Shown here: positions 11,301-19,805 of the stretch, in pieces
Position numbering within the stretch: position 1 is the stretch's first letter
How the letters are laid out: each line of letters starts with the position of its first letter
From: Propionibacterium sp.
Lineage (GTDB): Bacteria; Actinomycetota; Actinomycetes; Propionibacteriales; Propionibacteriaceae
Length of the DNA stretch: 64,000 nucleotides
Assembly: GCA_012517405.1 (NCBI GenBank)
Contig: JAAYVB010000010.1
Location: 87,858 to 151,857 of the forward strand
Reading direction: 5' to 3'
Notes under the pieces: model-generated
The model's database searches: none
The model's input: only the letters and a program-made list of their open reading frames with translations
Told to the model about the DNA's origin: nothing
Program-made: the position numbers and the translations under genes

Positions 11301-12294
11301 CTTTGGTGCCGCCGCCGACCCATACATGACTCTGGTGGGTTACTTCAACTCGCTGCGCGAACTCGGTGGCATGAGGCGATTGGCCGAGGACGACGTGCAG
11401 ACCCGTGCCTTCCGAGTCCAGATGAGCGACGTGAGCCGACCCGGCCTCGCCCAGCGGTCGGTCAACCAGGTGGACGAACTGACTTCCCGCGTGACGAGCA
11501 AGGAGATTCCGCAGAAGCTCGACCGACTCGAAATCCCGTTCAAGGCCCACTGGGCTCCGGACGAGACCCGCGCCTACGACATCATCTTGGCCACCAACAT
11601 GCTGTCCGTCGGCGTCGATGTGAACCGTCTTGGCCTGATGGTCGTCAACGGCCAGCCCAAGAACACCGCGGAGTACATCCAAGCCACCAGCCGCGTGGGC
11701 CGCGCCTTCCCTGGCCTCGTGGTCACGGTCATGACCTGGAGCCGCCCACGCGACCTGTCGCACTACGAAACCTACGAGCACTACCACGCCACCTTCTACA
11801 AGCACGTCGAGGCGCAGTCCGTAACGCCGTTCGCCCCCCGAGCGCTCGACCGGGCGCTGACCGGGACGATGGTCAGCCTCTTGCGGCTCGACAACGACGA
11901 CCTCAACCCCAACCTCGGAGCGCAAACCCTGGACAAGACGGGCAACCCAGAAGCGGCCCACGTCACCTCGATCGTCGAAGACCGGGCATGGAAAGCCAAG
12001 GACAAGGCGTCGCGCGACCTGGTGCGAGGCATGGCCCGTGACCGCATCGACCGCTGGGCCAAGGAAGCGGCAGTCGGCGGGCGACGCCTCGGCTACGAGA
12101 CCGAGCGAGGCCAAGGCGATGTCGTGGCCCTGCTCAAGAAGCCCGGAGCTGCCCAGTGGGACGAGTTCACGGTCCCGATGTCGATGCGTGAAGTCGAGCC
12201 CGGTGTGCAGCTCGTGATGGACGCCTCGAAGCACTCCACGGACTCGCACCCCTGGCGACCACGACCCATCCCGAAGAACGGAGGCCAGCCGTGA
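8320..12294 (+). CDS. drmA: DISARM helicase DrmA
   Basis: A 1324-residue protein with superfamily 2 helicase motifs. Walker A is TGGGKTEAY (about 624-632), a Walker B-like DEFH is at about 875-878, and a C-terminal lobe has TNMLSVGVDVNRLG followed by QATSRVGRAF (about 1121-1130). Between Walker A and DEFH sits a small Cys cluster (CPWCGS near 743 and a CSDKYGRCEF segment), consistent with a zinc-binding insertion. In DISARM, DrmA works with DrmB as the core complex that recognises incoming DNA. The frame is open upstream to 8071, but ATG 8320 has GGAGGAG just before it and overlaps the drmMI stop, the coupling used throughout this operon. The N-terminal ~600 residues lack recognisable motifs, and an acidic linker lies near 200-250. 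Confidence 0.93.
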   Translation: MSDYRSPSTEGDPMTAPKPDQAQASPPMTQNAWIAQVPDKGLRGFLISVERVVGDDAIQTGDGLLLVGGEPAEAVGIGRVYRARESITEITLYLDALHHAPESRPLADFGINEVELPDGTARIEWATFEEAAKALTGTSFGSLPILDGNTKEEKAYVRELLRLATIDDLLGPANGPREEIVGMSVRDRYLVGKLSPMSPTKGESEVLPFTEEEVADGETPGDLVPYANEDHISRDNVPASNPSEDEEEPEINASGSQTLVPSSMGLTFCVADDQESVEVAASWGQYVRAESETTGRRCWKRIPAGGIITVPLAEGPIPPRPVDHVSSSVVVQGTVSAPLGQGDRLVTLFLINTQVMPPQGQDQAWVFQPEIIVRDTEGRPVFRRRPVLQEQHDEERQSLEMIYRHRVEFATGHGVSVHATVDSENPELAIEVRTTVIPELEIQITEAPGAEAEDRAALRTLREAGSLDMAALADPEQLSDDDLLAALTVLVGDYEDWITENAATIASALQGFDAQAKDALDRCQQVLERLKEGLATLGNNPNAMRAFRFSNRAMASQRVRSIYARRRRQGDSVTAESLDVPKNRTWHPFQLAFLLLSVPALADPTHSDRTEPLTAFADLLWFPTGGGKTEAYLGVAAFTMGIRRLQGKLGGYDATRGLAVIMRYTLRLLTLQQFQRASTLICAMELLRKADPGTWGETPFTLGLWVGQKVTPNTTDESHEAIQKERDHQFGTGSTPAQLTSCPWCGSPINPGRDIVVANFPGVGRTFIYCSDKYGRCEFTKAQYADLGLPVVVVDDEIYRRPPSMLIATVDKFAMMAWRGQVRTLFGKATTECPRHGLLWPGSPCHGNHDASHAYPATRVKAITPLRPPDLIIQDEFHLISGPLGTMVGLYETAVDELSTWALDGKKVRPKVIASTATVRKAEEQVNNVFLRQVAIFPPHGLDVEDNFFSVQRSIEKQPGRLYLGICAPGSSRPAVLIRVYVALLTGARALFEHFGAAADPYMTLVGYFNSLRELGGMRRLAEDDVQTRAFRVQMSDVSRPGLAQRSVNQVDELTSRVTSKEIPQKLDRLEIPFKAHWAPDETRAYDIILATNMLSVGVDVNRLGLMVVNGQPKNTAEYIQATSRVGRAFPGLVVTVMTWSRPRDLSHYETYEHYHATFYKHVEAQSVTPFAPRALDRALTGTMVSLLRLDNDDLNPNLGAQTLDKTGNPEAAHVTSIVEDRAWKAKDKASRDLVRGMARDRIDRWAKEAAVGGRRLGYETERGQGDVVALLKKPGAAQWDEFTVPMSMREVEPGVQLVMDASKHSTDSHPWRPRPIPKNGGQP

Positions 12295-14132
12295 GCGCCA
12301 ACAACTACGTCGTCGGCCAGGTCCGGCCTAGCCAAGTCCTGTGGGCCTACGGTCCAGGCTCCATCGTTGATCTGCCCAACCTCTCTGTCGTCACGATGGG
12401 GCTGAACAAGTGGGACCCCAACCGTTGTCCTCCGGTCGAGGAAGCCAGGCTCCTTGCTGCCGTCAAGCAAGCCCTCGGTCCCCAAGTCCAGCGGCTCAGG
12501 ATTCCTCCCTTCCTCCTTGAGGAGCGAGTCGATCCGTTGTCCGCCGAAGGTCGGGTCGGGGTTCCTGTCAGGCCGTTCCCTCGGTGGCTGCGCTGCGTCA
12601 AGTGCGGCCTACTCGCCGAGTACGACTCGGGGCTCTTCGAGATCAAGCCGAACCTGTACCGGCCCGAGCGGACCCACTTCTTGCACTCCAATTGCCCCAA
12701 AGGCAAGCACGCCGACGCGGTGCCCGCCCGTTTCCTCCTGGCGTGCCGCAACGGCCATCTTGACGACTTCCCGTGGCACTGGTTCGTCCACGGCGGCCTG
12801 CCCGGCTGCCGAGGCACGCTGAGGTTCTTTGAGCGAGGGGCCTCGCTCCAGACCGAGAACCTGTGGGTCAAGTGCGACACCTGTGACGCCGCACGATCCC
12901 TCGTCCACGCCTTTGGCAAGGACGCCAACGACAACCTGCCCGGCTGCCGAGGCAGGCACCCACACCTCGACTCCTACGAGGAATGCACCCAAGAGCCACG
13001 TACGATCCTGCTCGGCGCGACGAATAGCTGGTTCCCCATCACACTGTCCGTCTTGGCCATCCCACTGGAGAAGAACCAACTCAGCCAACTCATTCTTGAC
13101 GGCTGGCAGCACTTCATCGACGTGGACGATGAGGCCGAACTGCGGGGCATCGTCAAGACACTCGTCAAGACCAGTGCCCTGCCCGGCATCGACAAGTGGG
13201 ACATCGCGACCATTTGGCAGGCCATCCAAGTCCGTAAGTCCGGTGAAGCCGCCGAGGTCGCCTCCGAGGGCGACATCAAGCAGCCGGAGTGGGAAGTCCT
13301 GACATCGGCCAATCCTCCCAAGGACTGGCCGCACTTCATGAGCACGGTCACGGACCCGCCCGAAGGCTACGACCGGTGCGTCAAGCGAACCCTCCTGCTA
13401 GAACGATTGCGGGAAGTGAACGCACTCATCGGCTACACCCGAGTCGAAGCCCCCGAGGATAGTCCCGACCCCGCCGAACGCCCGCCCATGGCAGACCTGA
13501 CACGCGGCACGGTCGGATGGGTACCCGCTAGCGAAGTCCACGGGGAAGGCATCTTTATCGAACTGAAGGAATCTGTCGTCCAAGCCTGGGAGAAGGGCGA
13601 TGCCGTCGGTGAGCGAGACAAGTTGCTGTTCTCCGGTCACCAAGGCTGGAGGAACGCCCGGCACCTCAAACCGGATGTCGGTTTCCCGTCCGCCCGGTAC
13701 GTCATGCTCCACACCCTGGCGCACCTCCTGATCCGAGAGTTTGCCCTTGAGTGCGGCTACAACGCCGCCAGCATCCGCGAGCGTGTCTACGCGAGTTCCG
13801 ACAAGGACAACCCGATGGCGGGCATCGTGCTCTACACGGCGGCAGCCGACTCCGACGGCACCCTGGGCGGGCTCGTGGAACTAGGGAAGCCCGACTTCCT
13901 TGGTAGGCTCCTCGACCAGGCGTTGGAACGCGCCTCAGTCTGCTCGTCCGACCCCCTGTGCTCCGACCATGATCCGAGCAAGGACCGGTCGCTGCACTCG
14001 GCGGCCTGTCACTCCTGCACCTTCGTCTCGGAGACCTCCTGCGAACGCGGCAACCGATACCTGGATCGAGCGCTCATCGTGGAGACCCTGAAGGACAAGG
14101 ACGCCGCGTTCTTCGCCGGGCAAGGAGCCTGA
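12291..14132 (+). CDS. drmB: DISARM DUF1998 protein DrmB
   Basis: A 613-residue protein with the DUF1998-type C-terminus that accompanies DrmA. Visible features are an N-terminal Cys pair (CVKCGLL, about 102-108), a second Cys-rich segment (CDTCDAARS), the conserved helical stretch HTLAHLLIREFALECGYN, and a terminal zinc-ligand-like cluster (CSSDPLCSDHD, then ACHSCTF and TSCERGNRYLDR). DUF1998 proteins are usually found beside or fused to helicases, and in DISARM DrmA and DrmB form the core. Translation starts at GTG 12291, overlapping the drmA stop as GTGA, with GGAGG upstream. Identification is strong from the motif layout and the fixed drmA-drmB-drmC order. Confidence 0.92.
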   Translation: MSANNYVVGQVRPSQVLWAYGPGSIVDLPNLSVVTMGLNKWDPNRCPPVEEARLLAAVKQALGPQVQRLRIPPFLLEERVDPLSAEGRVGVPVRPFPRWLRCVKCGLLAEYDSGLFEIKPNLYRPERTHFLHSNCPKGKHADAVPARFLLACRNGHLDDFPWHWFVHGGLPGCRGTLRFFERGASLQTENLWVKCDTCDAARSLVHAFGKDANDNLPGCRGRHPHLDSYEECTQEPRTILLGATNSWFPITLSVLAIPLEKNQLSQLILDGWQHFIDVDDEAELRGIVKTLVKTSALPGIDKWDIATIWQAIQVRKSGEAAEVASEGDIKQPEWEVLTSANPPKDWPHFMSTVTDPPEGYDRCVKRTLLLERLREVNALIGYTRVEAPEDSPDPAERPPMADLTRGTVGWVPASEVHGEGIFIELKESVVQAWEKGDAVGERDKLLFSGHQGWRNARHLKPDVGFPSARYVMLHTLAHLLIREFALECGYNAASIRERVYASSDKDNPMAGIVLYTAAADSDGTLGGLVELGKPDFLGRLLDQALERASVCSSDPLCSDHDPSKDRSLHSAACHSCTFVSETSCERGNRYLDRALIVETLKDKDAAFFAGQGA

Positions 14133-14133
14133 G

Positions 14134-14928
14134 ATGGACGAGCTGCTCGCCGTCATCGCCGAACTCGGCCTCGAATTGCACCCCGATCGGATTCGGGTCG
14201 TTGCTTCCAAGCTTGAGACCCTTGGCTCGGTCGAGCAATTCGGTCTGGTCAAGCCCGCGTTCGGCCCCAACGCTGACAAGGAGATGATTGCGCGCCTCGG
14301 CGAGGCCTGGCAGGGAACCGATGCCATGTCCCCACGGGATGTCGCGACAGCCCTTCGCGGGGCTTCTGCCACGGCGGTCGAGCAGGAGAACAGGGGCTCC
14401 GTGGAGTTGGCTTGGACCGGGCCATCTACAGGCCAGGTACCGATCCGGCACACCGAGCAGGTGCTCCTACAAGTGATCGACGCCGCCAAGAACCGGCTCT
14501 TCCTGGTCAGCTTTGTGGCCTACCGGGTCGCGCCCATCGGGCACGCACTCAACAACGCCGCCGGGCGCGGCGTTCAGATCGACGTGCTCTTGGAGTCGTC
14601 GTGTCGCCATGGCGGCAAGGTCGATCACGACTCCGCCGCCGCCATGCAGAAGTTCGTGCCGTCCGCCAGACTCTTCGCCTGGTCGGACGAGGACAAGCAG
14701 GCCTCGGGCGGGTATCCCGGCGTGGTCCATGCTAAGTGCGCGGTGGCCGATGGCGAGATCGCCTTCATTACCAGCGCCAACCTGACCGCCGCCGCCATGG
14801 AGAATAATATGGAACTCGGAGTCCTGGTCAAGGGCGGCAATCTGCCGCACGAGCTCCATTCCCACCTCGACGCGCTGATCACAACTAGGACGATAGAACC
14901 CATTGAGCGCTCTATCGTGACCGGGTGA
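14134..14928 (+). CDS. drmC: DISARM phospholipase D-like nuclease DrmC
   Basis: A 264-residue protein with one PLD/HKD signature, HAKCAVADGEIAFITSAN (from about residue 199), whose H-x-K-x4-D triad is intact. The preceding segment LFLVSFVAYRVAPIG is the usual first beta-alpha element of PLD-fold nucleases. A single HKD motif implies that a dimer forms the active site. DrmC is a standard DISARM component, though it has been reported as not strictly required for protection in tested systems. The gene begins one base after the drmB stop and overlaps the next gene by four bases. Family and context agree well. Confidence 0.92.
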   Translation: MDELLAVIAELGLELHPDRIRVVASKLETLGSVEQFGLVKPAFGPNADKEMIARLGEAWQGTDAMSPRDVATALRGASATAVEQENRGSVELAWTGPSTGQVPIRHTEQVLLQVIDAAKNRLFLVSFVAYRVAPIGHALNNAAGRGVQIDVLLESSCRHGGKVDHDSAAAMQKFVPSARLFAWSDEDKQASGGYPGVVHAKCAVADGEIAFITSANLTAAAMENNMELGVLVKGGNLPHELHSHLDALITTRTIEPIERSIVTG

Positions 14929-15677
14929 TAGAAATGTCAGAGCCTCGAATCAACTGGAGCCGGAACGAAGTAATTCTTGCCTGCGCGATTCTCGTGGACA
15001 ACAATTGGGCGGCTATCCCGGCCACCGATGATCGAATAGTCGCTCTGTCTGAACTGCTCCAGCGATCACCTGAACACCCCGTGGAAAACCGGGGAGATAA
15101 ATTCAGAAACGTGAACGGCGTTGCTCGGAAGATCGCGGATCTGCAGACTCACCACCCGCACTATCACGGTGTACCCACTCACGGCAGCAAGATAGACCTC
15201 GAAGTGCTGGCCGCTTTCATCAACGATGGTGCTGGCATGATCCGGCTGGCTCGGCGCATACGAGAGGAAACTGAGCACGGGCGACTAACGACAGCCCTCA
15301 TCGCCGAGATCGCGGAGGACCCAGACATGGCCGCAGCGGAAGGCACGATCCTGATGGCTAGTCACATCGGGCGAGACCGCGACCCGAAACTCCGTCGCGC
15401 CAAGATCGCTCGGGCGAAAGCCAACGGCGGACAGCTAGCGTGCGAGGTGTGCGGCCTCAGCTTCGAAGACGTATATGGCGAACGGGGCCGTGACTACATT
15501 GAGGTCCACCACGTCACCCCCCTCCACGTATCTGGGGCCACCACCACGCGGATGAGCGACCTGGCGCTGATCTGCGCTAACTGCCACCGCATGATTCACC
15601 GCGGTACGCAGTGGCTTACTCCAACGGAGTTGCGCGATATCGTGAACCGCCAACGAACGCACGCCGGTCAGCACTAA
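14925..15677 (+). CDS. HNH endonuclease coupled to the DISARM operon
   Basis: A 250-residue protein with a C-terminal HNH/zinc domain: CEVCGLSF (about 172-179), the catalytic segment EVHHVTPLHV (about 191-200), then CANCHRMIHRG. The N-terminal half (NWSRNEVILACAIL, RNVNGVARKIADLQ) resembles the N-terminal module common in stand-alone HNH restriction enzymes that cut unmodified or modified DNA. The GTG start lies inside the drmC stop (GTGA); an in-frame ATG at 14934 is the alternative. It is the last gene of the + strand operon and faces a convergent gene. HNH nuclease is firm. Whether it belongs functionally to DISARM or is an appended, separate restriction enzyme is inference from coupling. 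Confidence 0.85.
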   Translation: MIEMSEPRINWSRNEVILACAILVDNNWAAIPATDDRIVALSELLQRSPEHPVENRGDKFRNVNGVARKIADLQTHHPHYHGVPTHGSKIDLEVLAAFINDGAGMIRLARRIREETEHGRLTTALIAEIAEDPDMAAAEGTILMASHIGRDRDPKLRRAKIARAKANGGQLACEVCGLSFEDVYGERGRDYIEVHHVTPLHVSGATTTRMSDLALICANCHRMIHRGTQWLTPTELRDIVNRQRTHAGQH

Positions 15678-15884
15678 CGCTCACTTGAGCATTTCGCGTG
15701 CAAATCTTGTCAGGCCATAGCCCAGGTACTTTCTGGCTTGTTTGGGAGGCTCTTCGCCCATCAGCGTTGGCCCAGCTGTTCCCTGCGAAGCCCTCTGACA
15801 TCTGGGCTCGGCTCTCGCGGGGATAATCGGCTTGCCCTGCTCGGAGGACAGGATCAGACTCCGGCAACGCGCAATGACCAACGT

Positions 15885-16817
15885 CTACGTAACTCGTCGG
15901 CAAAGCGGCTGTTTCACCTCGCCCGGGCGGGCCACTGGTAGGCTCGGCACGACGCGTTTGGCGGATACCTCCTCTGCGCCAGTAGCTTTCTGCCCCTCGC
16001 ACAGCTGCTGTTCAAAATGCTTAATGAGCTGACCAAGATGAGCGTGACCGGACGCGACGTAGCTTTCCGCGAGTCTCCTCGGTACCCCCATAGCCTCACT
16101 GACTCCAGCAAGGCTATGTCGATCGCCAGCAAGACCGTGCAATAGCTGAAGTGCGGTCCGCTCCGAGTCAGACAGCATGTTGAGGTATTTGGTCACGCTA
16201 GCGACGCCGACAGCGTCCATGGCTTGCTGGGTCTTGAAATCTGGAATCTCAAGTTCTCCGAGATCAAAACTACCGAGAGATGCAGGACGCCGATAGTCCG
16301 CATACTGCTGTACCCACTCCTCCGTCTTGCCGAGATGCTCGGCTACGGCTGATGAATCCGCCGGAAGACCAGCGGAAATCAGTCGTCCGGTTGTAGAGCG
16401 CACGAGTTCCCTGGCCCGCGCTTGATGCGCGTTGAGGTGAAACTCACCGCCTCTGGTACACAGCAGACTCAGGATCGCTCCCTTGACCCGCGGGTAGGCG
16501 TAAACAGCCAGACTGCCTCGGTTCGGGTCGTATCGGTCAACTGCGTTTACGAGCGCCACCATGCCTTCCTGCACATAGTCCCCCGTGTGTTGGCCTCCTT
16601 CAACGGTGCGCTTCACTACTCCCCTGACCAGACCGGCGAATGCCTCCACAAGCGTGTTGCGTGCGGCCATCCCGTCAGCGACCAGCGTCTGCAACTGTTC
16701 TGGCGAGACGGCCTTAACCAGCGCCGCTGCCGCAGGATGGGTGGACGCGGCCGCAGCAACGACACCAAGGTCGCGCTGCGCACAAAGTTCGCGGATCTGC
16801 TCAACTGTCAGGGCCAT
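15885..16817 (-). CDS. Sigma-70 family RNA polymerase sigma factor
   Basis: A 310-residue sigma factor of the FliA/SigF-like type. A clear region 2 (DYVQEGMVALVNAVDRYDPN, then YAYPRVKGAI) lies at about residues 105-145. A weaker region 4 (LSDSERTALQLLHGLAGD followed by a helix-turn-helix-like stretch) sits near 215-265. The start ATG 16817 is preceded by GGTGAG and lies inside the end of the upstream gene (17-base overlap). The frame is open upstream to 16859, but that would deepen the overlap. It is the last gene of the minus-strand transfer block, so it may control transcription of the transfer or pilus genes. No promoter target can be assigned from sequence. Confidence 0.8.
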   Translation of the reverse strand: MALTVEQIRELCAQRDLGVVAAAASTHPAAAALVKAVSPEQLQTLVADGMAARNTLVEAFAGLVRGVVKRTVEGGQHTGDYVQEGMVALVNAVDRYDPNRGSLAVYAYPRVKGAILSLLCTRGGEFHLNAHQARARELVRSTTGRLISAGLPADSSAVAEHLGKTEEWVQQYADYRRPASLGSFDLGELEIPDFKTQQAMDAVGVASVTKYLNMLSDSERTALQLLHGLAGDRHSLAGVSEAMGVPRRLAESYVASGHAHLGQLIKHFEQQLCEGQKATGAEEVSAKRVVPSLPVARPGEVKQPLCRRVT

Positions 16818-17451
16818 CTGCAATCTCACCAGTCTCGGTGTCGACCAGCATCCCGTCAATCAGCTGGAAACACGGACGCGCGACAGGCTGAGTCAGCCTC
16901 GCCGAGGAAGCGGCCCCGCCTACCGATGCAATGTCGTCTGCGAACAGAGCTTTGCGATCAGCAACGGCGGACCCAGCCTCGTAGCGGATATTCCGGGCGC
17001 AGCCCGGTGCACTCAAGTGACCACCCTCGCAGAAGCCGCGACAGCGGGCCTTCATCCGCTCCACGAACGATGGCAGGCAGTAGCGATGCCATTCCTCCAA
17101 CGCGTCTGACGTGAACGCCAACCCTGCCCGGCGACGCTGATCGGCAACAACTCCGAGCTCGTGAACCAGGTGAGGATGCGATGGCCAGCATGGCGGTATC
17201 AGATCACTGGTTTCCCACATGTATTCGCGATTGAGCCAACCGGCGACGGCGTCCAGCCACTGCCACACCTCGGCACGCAATGCTGGCATTGTGATCGTCG
17301 CCAGATCCCACGGCCGAGGCAACAGATTGAGCGGCCCGAGGTCAATCACCTCCGAGGGTCGCTTGGCGACTTGGGCACGAAACAGATGGTCGTAGGCGCT
17401 CATCATCCGCTCCCCTATCTCGGGGAACGGAGCGGCTAATACACCACTCAT
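16801..17451 (-). CDS. Conserved protein of transfer loci, unknown function
   Basis: A 216-residue protein between the coupling protein and the sigma factor, overlapping both (4 bases upstream, 17 downstream). I cannot assign a function. The central pattern (WQWLDAVAGWLNREYMWE, then IPPCWPSHPHLVHELG, then EEWHRYCLPSFVERM) resembles small actinobacterial proteins found in conjugation-like loci, with Trp- and His-rich helices. A Cys/His patch (CRGFCEGGHLSAPGC) near residues 137-151 could bind a metal. No signal peptide or membrane segment is visible, so it should be cytoplasmic. Its fixed place behind the coupling protein suggests a role in substrate docking or regulation, which is inference only. 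Confidence 0.7.
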   Translation of the reverse strand: MSGVLAAPFPEIGERMMSAYDHLFRAQVAKRPSEVIDLGPLNLLPRPWDLATITMPALRAEVWQWLDAVAGWLNREYMWETSDLIPPCWPSHPHLVHELGVVADQRRRAGLAFTSDALEEWHRYCLPSFVERMKARCRGFCEGGHLSAPGCARNIRYEAGSAVADRKALFADDIASVGGAASSARLTQPVARPCFQLIDGMLVDTETGEIADGPDS

Positions 17452-19481
17452 GCTGGCGTCCCCTCGGGCTCGGTCGTCTTGATCAAGCCGAGTCGACGCG
17501 CCTCGGCAAGGGCAGCCGCTCGCCGCTGTTCCGCGCTGAGCTTGGTCGACTGCACTCCGCTCAATCTCTCCCGCGCAGCTGCTTGTTCCGCTCTAAGGGC
17601 CTTCCCACGTTTGCCGTCGATGCAACGGGCCAGCTCTGCGATGATCGGCTTGCCGTTTTCTGCGACGACGAGGGCATGGCGTTCCTCGAGCTCGCGGATC
17701 ATCTCTGGCCTAAGGACAGGAATATCCTCGCCGCTAACGTTGCGTCCGGCCATCTGACCTGTCTGCCAAGTCGTTCTGGACACCCGGACGGTGCCCGCCA
17801 GTTCAGAGATCTCTTTGTTGAAGCTGACGTCTTTGGACCCCCCGAACACCACGAGGACGTTGGTCAGCCCGAACAAGGCACGGGCGTCCTGCTCACCGAG
17901 GATCGAGGCGAGCTGCCGCCAAGTTTGCGCCGCGTAGATGAACGACAGCCCAAGTGCACGCTCGTTTGCCATACGTGTGCGCAAGGTCGGCAGTGGCGCG
18001 GTAGACGGCAACTCGTCCAACACCGACACCATCGGTGGGCACAACCGGCCGTATGGCGATTGGTTCGCGAGTTCCAAGGCCGTATCCAGAACGTGTTCGG
18101 TGAGAGCGGTCATCAACGGTGACGCCGACGCGTACGGGTCTTCGCGACCAAGCAGATACATGGTGCCGTTCGCTTGGATAAGGTCAGCGATGTCGGTGGC
18201 AGGATTGTCGGCGCTGGGGACGCAGCGTTGCCGGATGTCGGCCTGAAAGAATAAGGCCAGTGTTTGTTGGACGGTGGTGATGGTGTTCCCGGCGGTCCTA
18301 TCGTCGCCGTGGAGAGCGCCATGCAGCAAGCCGTACCAGAATCGCTCGGCGTGAGGGTGCTCCCGCAAGATCTCGCTCGGGTCGCTCGTCTTCAGTGGGT
18401 TGGCAACCCATTGCAGAACGTCATCCAGCGTGCGTCCAGTCAGTGCTGCAGCGTGAAAATACGCCTGCACAACTTTGGCAGCCTCGGCGGCGTAGAAGCG
18501 GGCTGCATCATCGCCGTGCGCGGCTGAGCCGGCTTTCACTGTTCCAGCCGTGAATGCCTTCGCTCGCCGCTCAGCGATCATCGGATCAACACAACCGACG
18601 ATTGGATCCCACACCATCGCAGGCAGCCCCGGCGCCAGGCCGAACGGATCAAGGACCGCAATAGGCCCCTTTCTACTGCGCGCGGTGATGCTCAGCAATA
18701 AGTCGTCCGCCTTGGTCAAGGTGACCAACGCCGCGCCAGGTGCCCCGAGCAGAGCTGGCGTAAGTAGGTCCAGAGTCTTTCCGGAGCCCTGTGGGCCGAT
18801 CACTCCAGCAGTGCGATCCCATGGGCACCACAACTCACCCGCGCTCGGATGCTTGGCCTTGCCTATGCGCCACCCGACGTCTGTTGGATAGGATCTTCGA
18901 CTCTGGCGCGTCAGCCGCTTGGGCCATCCGAGTTTCACGCCCTCGGCGCGGTTGCTCCTGGCGAGCAGCTCAATCGCCGAGCGGAGCTGGGTTGTTGGTC
19001 TCCGCTCTTTGATGGCGCGATGCGTCTGATTGGGCCGCGCAGCACACAGGTCGCGCCTGATGATCCTCCGATCCTTGCGAAGACGTCGTACGCCGAGCAG
19101 GCGACCGACCTCTCTGGGGGCAGCCAAGCCCTTCAGTGTCAACGGTCCCCATCGACGCGACACCCAGATCAACCCGACTGTGCAGCCAGCGATCAGAGCC
19201 AACTCGATGAACACGATTGAGATCGCCAGTGCCGAGACGGGGACGTTCACCGATCCGGCCAGGCCGGCTGAAGCATCCCCCGTCAGGATTGGCCAAGCTG
19301 AGCTGAACAGAGCGTCACGCTCAGTGATCCGGAGCCCTTGCCCGCTGACAAGGCAAGCCAACGATCGACCGAGGTGAATCCCCAGCAGCACGATCACGCC
19401 GAAGCCGAACGCGCCTGCGGCCGCCGGTTCCCAGGTCCATGGATAAGGATCACGACGATTCTGTTGCACGGCTGCCTCCAT
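17448..19481 (-). CDS. VirD4/TraG-family type IV coupling protein
   Basis: A 677-residue membrane ATPase that should link a DNA substrate to the secretion channel. The N-terminus has two hydrophobic segments (about 24-42 and 78-105), followed by a RecA-like ATPase with Walker A GPQGSGKTLD (about 229-238) and a Walker B-like VLDELPS near 487-493, then QTWRQLASILG, typical of TraG/TraD proteins. It overlaps the downstream unknown gene by four bases. Upstream there is IS debris instead of the rest of the transfer operon, so this gene and the sigma factor have probably been split from the genes at 23-31 kb by insertions. No relaxase is visible nearby. Confidence 0.87.
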   Translation of the reverse strand: MEAAVQQNRRDPYPWTWEPAAAGAFGFGVIVLLGIHLGRSLACLVSGQGLRITERDALFSSAWPILTGDASAGLAGSVNVPVSALAISIVFIELALIAGCTVGLIWVSRRWGPLTLKGLAAPREVGRLLGVRRLRKDRRIIRRDLCAARPNQTHRAIKERRPTTQLRSAIELLARSNRAEGVKLGWPKRLTRQSRRSYPTDVGWRIGKAKHPSAGELWCPWDRTAGVIGPQGSGKTLDLLTPALLGAPGAALVTLTKADDLLLSITARSRKGPIAVLDPFGLAPGLPAMVWDPIVGCVDPMIAERRAKAFTAGTVKAGSAAHGDDAARFYAAEAAKVVQAYFHAAALTGRTLDDVLQWVANPLKTSDPSEILREHPHAERFWYGLLHGALHGDDRTAGNTITTVQQTLALFFQADIRQRCVPSADNPATDIADLIQANGTMYLLGREDPYASASPLMTALTEHVLDTALELANQSPYGRLCPPMVSVLDELPSTAPLPTLRTRMANERALGLSFIYAAQTWRQLASILGEQDARALFGLTNVLVVFGGSKDVSFNKEISELAGTVRVSRTTWQTGQMAGRNVSGEDIPVLRPEMIRELEERHALVVAENGKPIIAELARCIDGKRGKALRAEQAAARERLSGVQSTKLSAEQRRAAALAEARRLGLIKTTEPEGTPA

Positions 19482-19523
19482 TGGTGGTTCTACAACAACA
19501 GGGCGAGCAGTGAGGTCTTCCCG

Positions 19524-19805
19524 CTAGTGTCGTGCGTCTGGATCTCTTTGATGAGTGACGTGGGGGAGGATTTCGTCTGCGATCTCGGTCCAGGTGAAGG
19601 GTGGCAGCGTTCGTTCCAGTCTTCGACGAACTTCGGACGCTACTGCGCGGCTCGTCCTCCAGCCCGGTGACCCGTGAGCGGCGAACCGGTCACGCCACTT
19701 GATCACCGTCGGGCACGAGACCCCCAGCCGGCTGCGTCGGCGATCCCCCGCCCCGACCAGCACGATCCATGCCCGTTCCACATTCTGAGGTGAGGTGGAG
19801 GTTTC
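19524..19805 (-). pseudogene. Internally deleted IS630-family transposase remnant
   Basis: The minus-strand frame opens with an IS630-like N-terminal helix-turn-helix (ERAWIVLVGAGDRRRS, then VSCPTVIKWRDRFAAHG). After about 40 residues it jumps to what looks like the C-terminal tail of the same family (FTWTEIADEILPHV). The whole DDE catalytic core expected between them, roughly 200-250 residues, is missing. The copy is therefore non-functional. It lies between the coupling-protein gene and a broken gene on the opposite strand, close to where the transfer operon is interrupted. I found no terminal repeats. Confidence 0.65.

Noticed and set aside
9919..12249. 776-codon open frame on the minus strand opposite drmA
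   Set aside because: It is a GC-driven shadow of drmA: it has no start signal, its composition is rich in Arg/His/Gly, and the plus strand carries clear helicase motifs.
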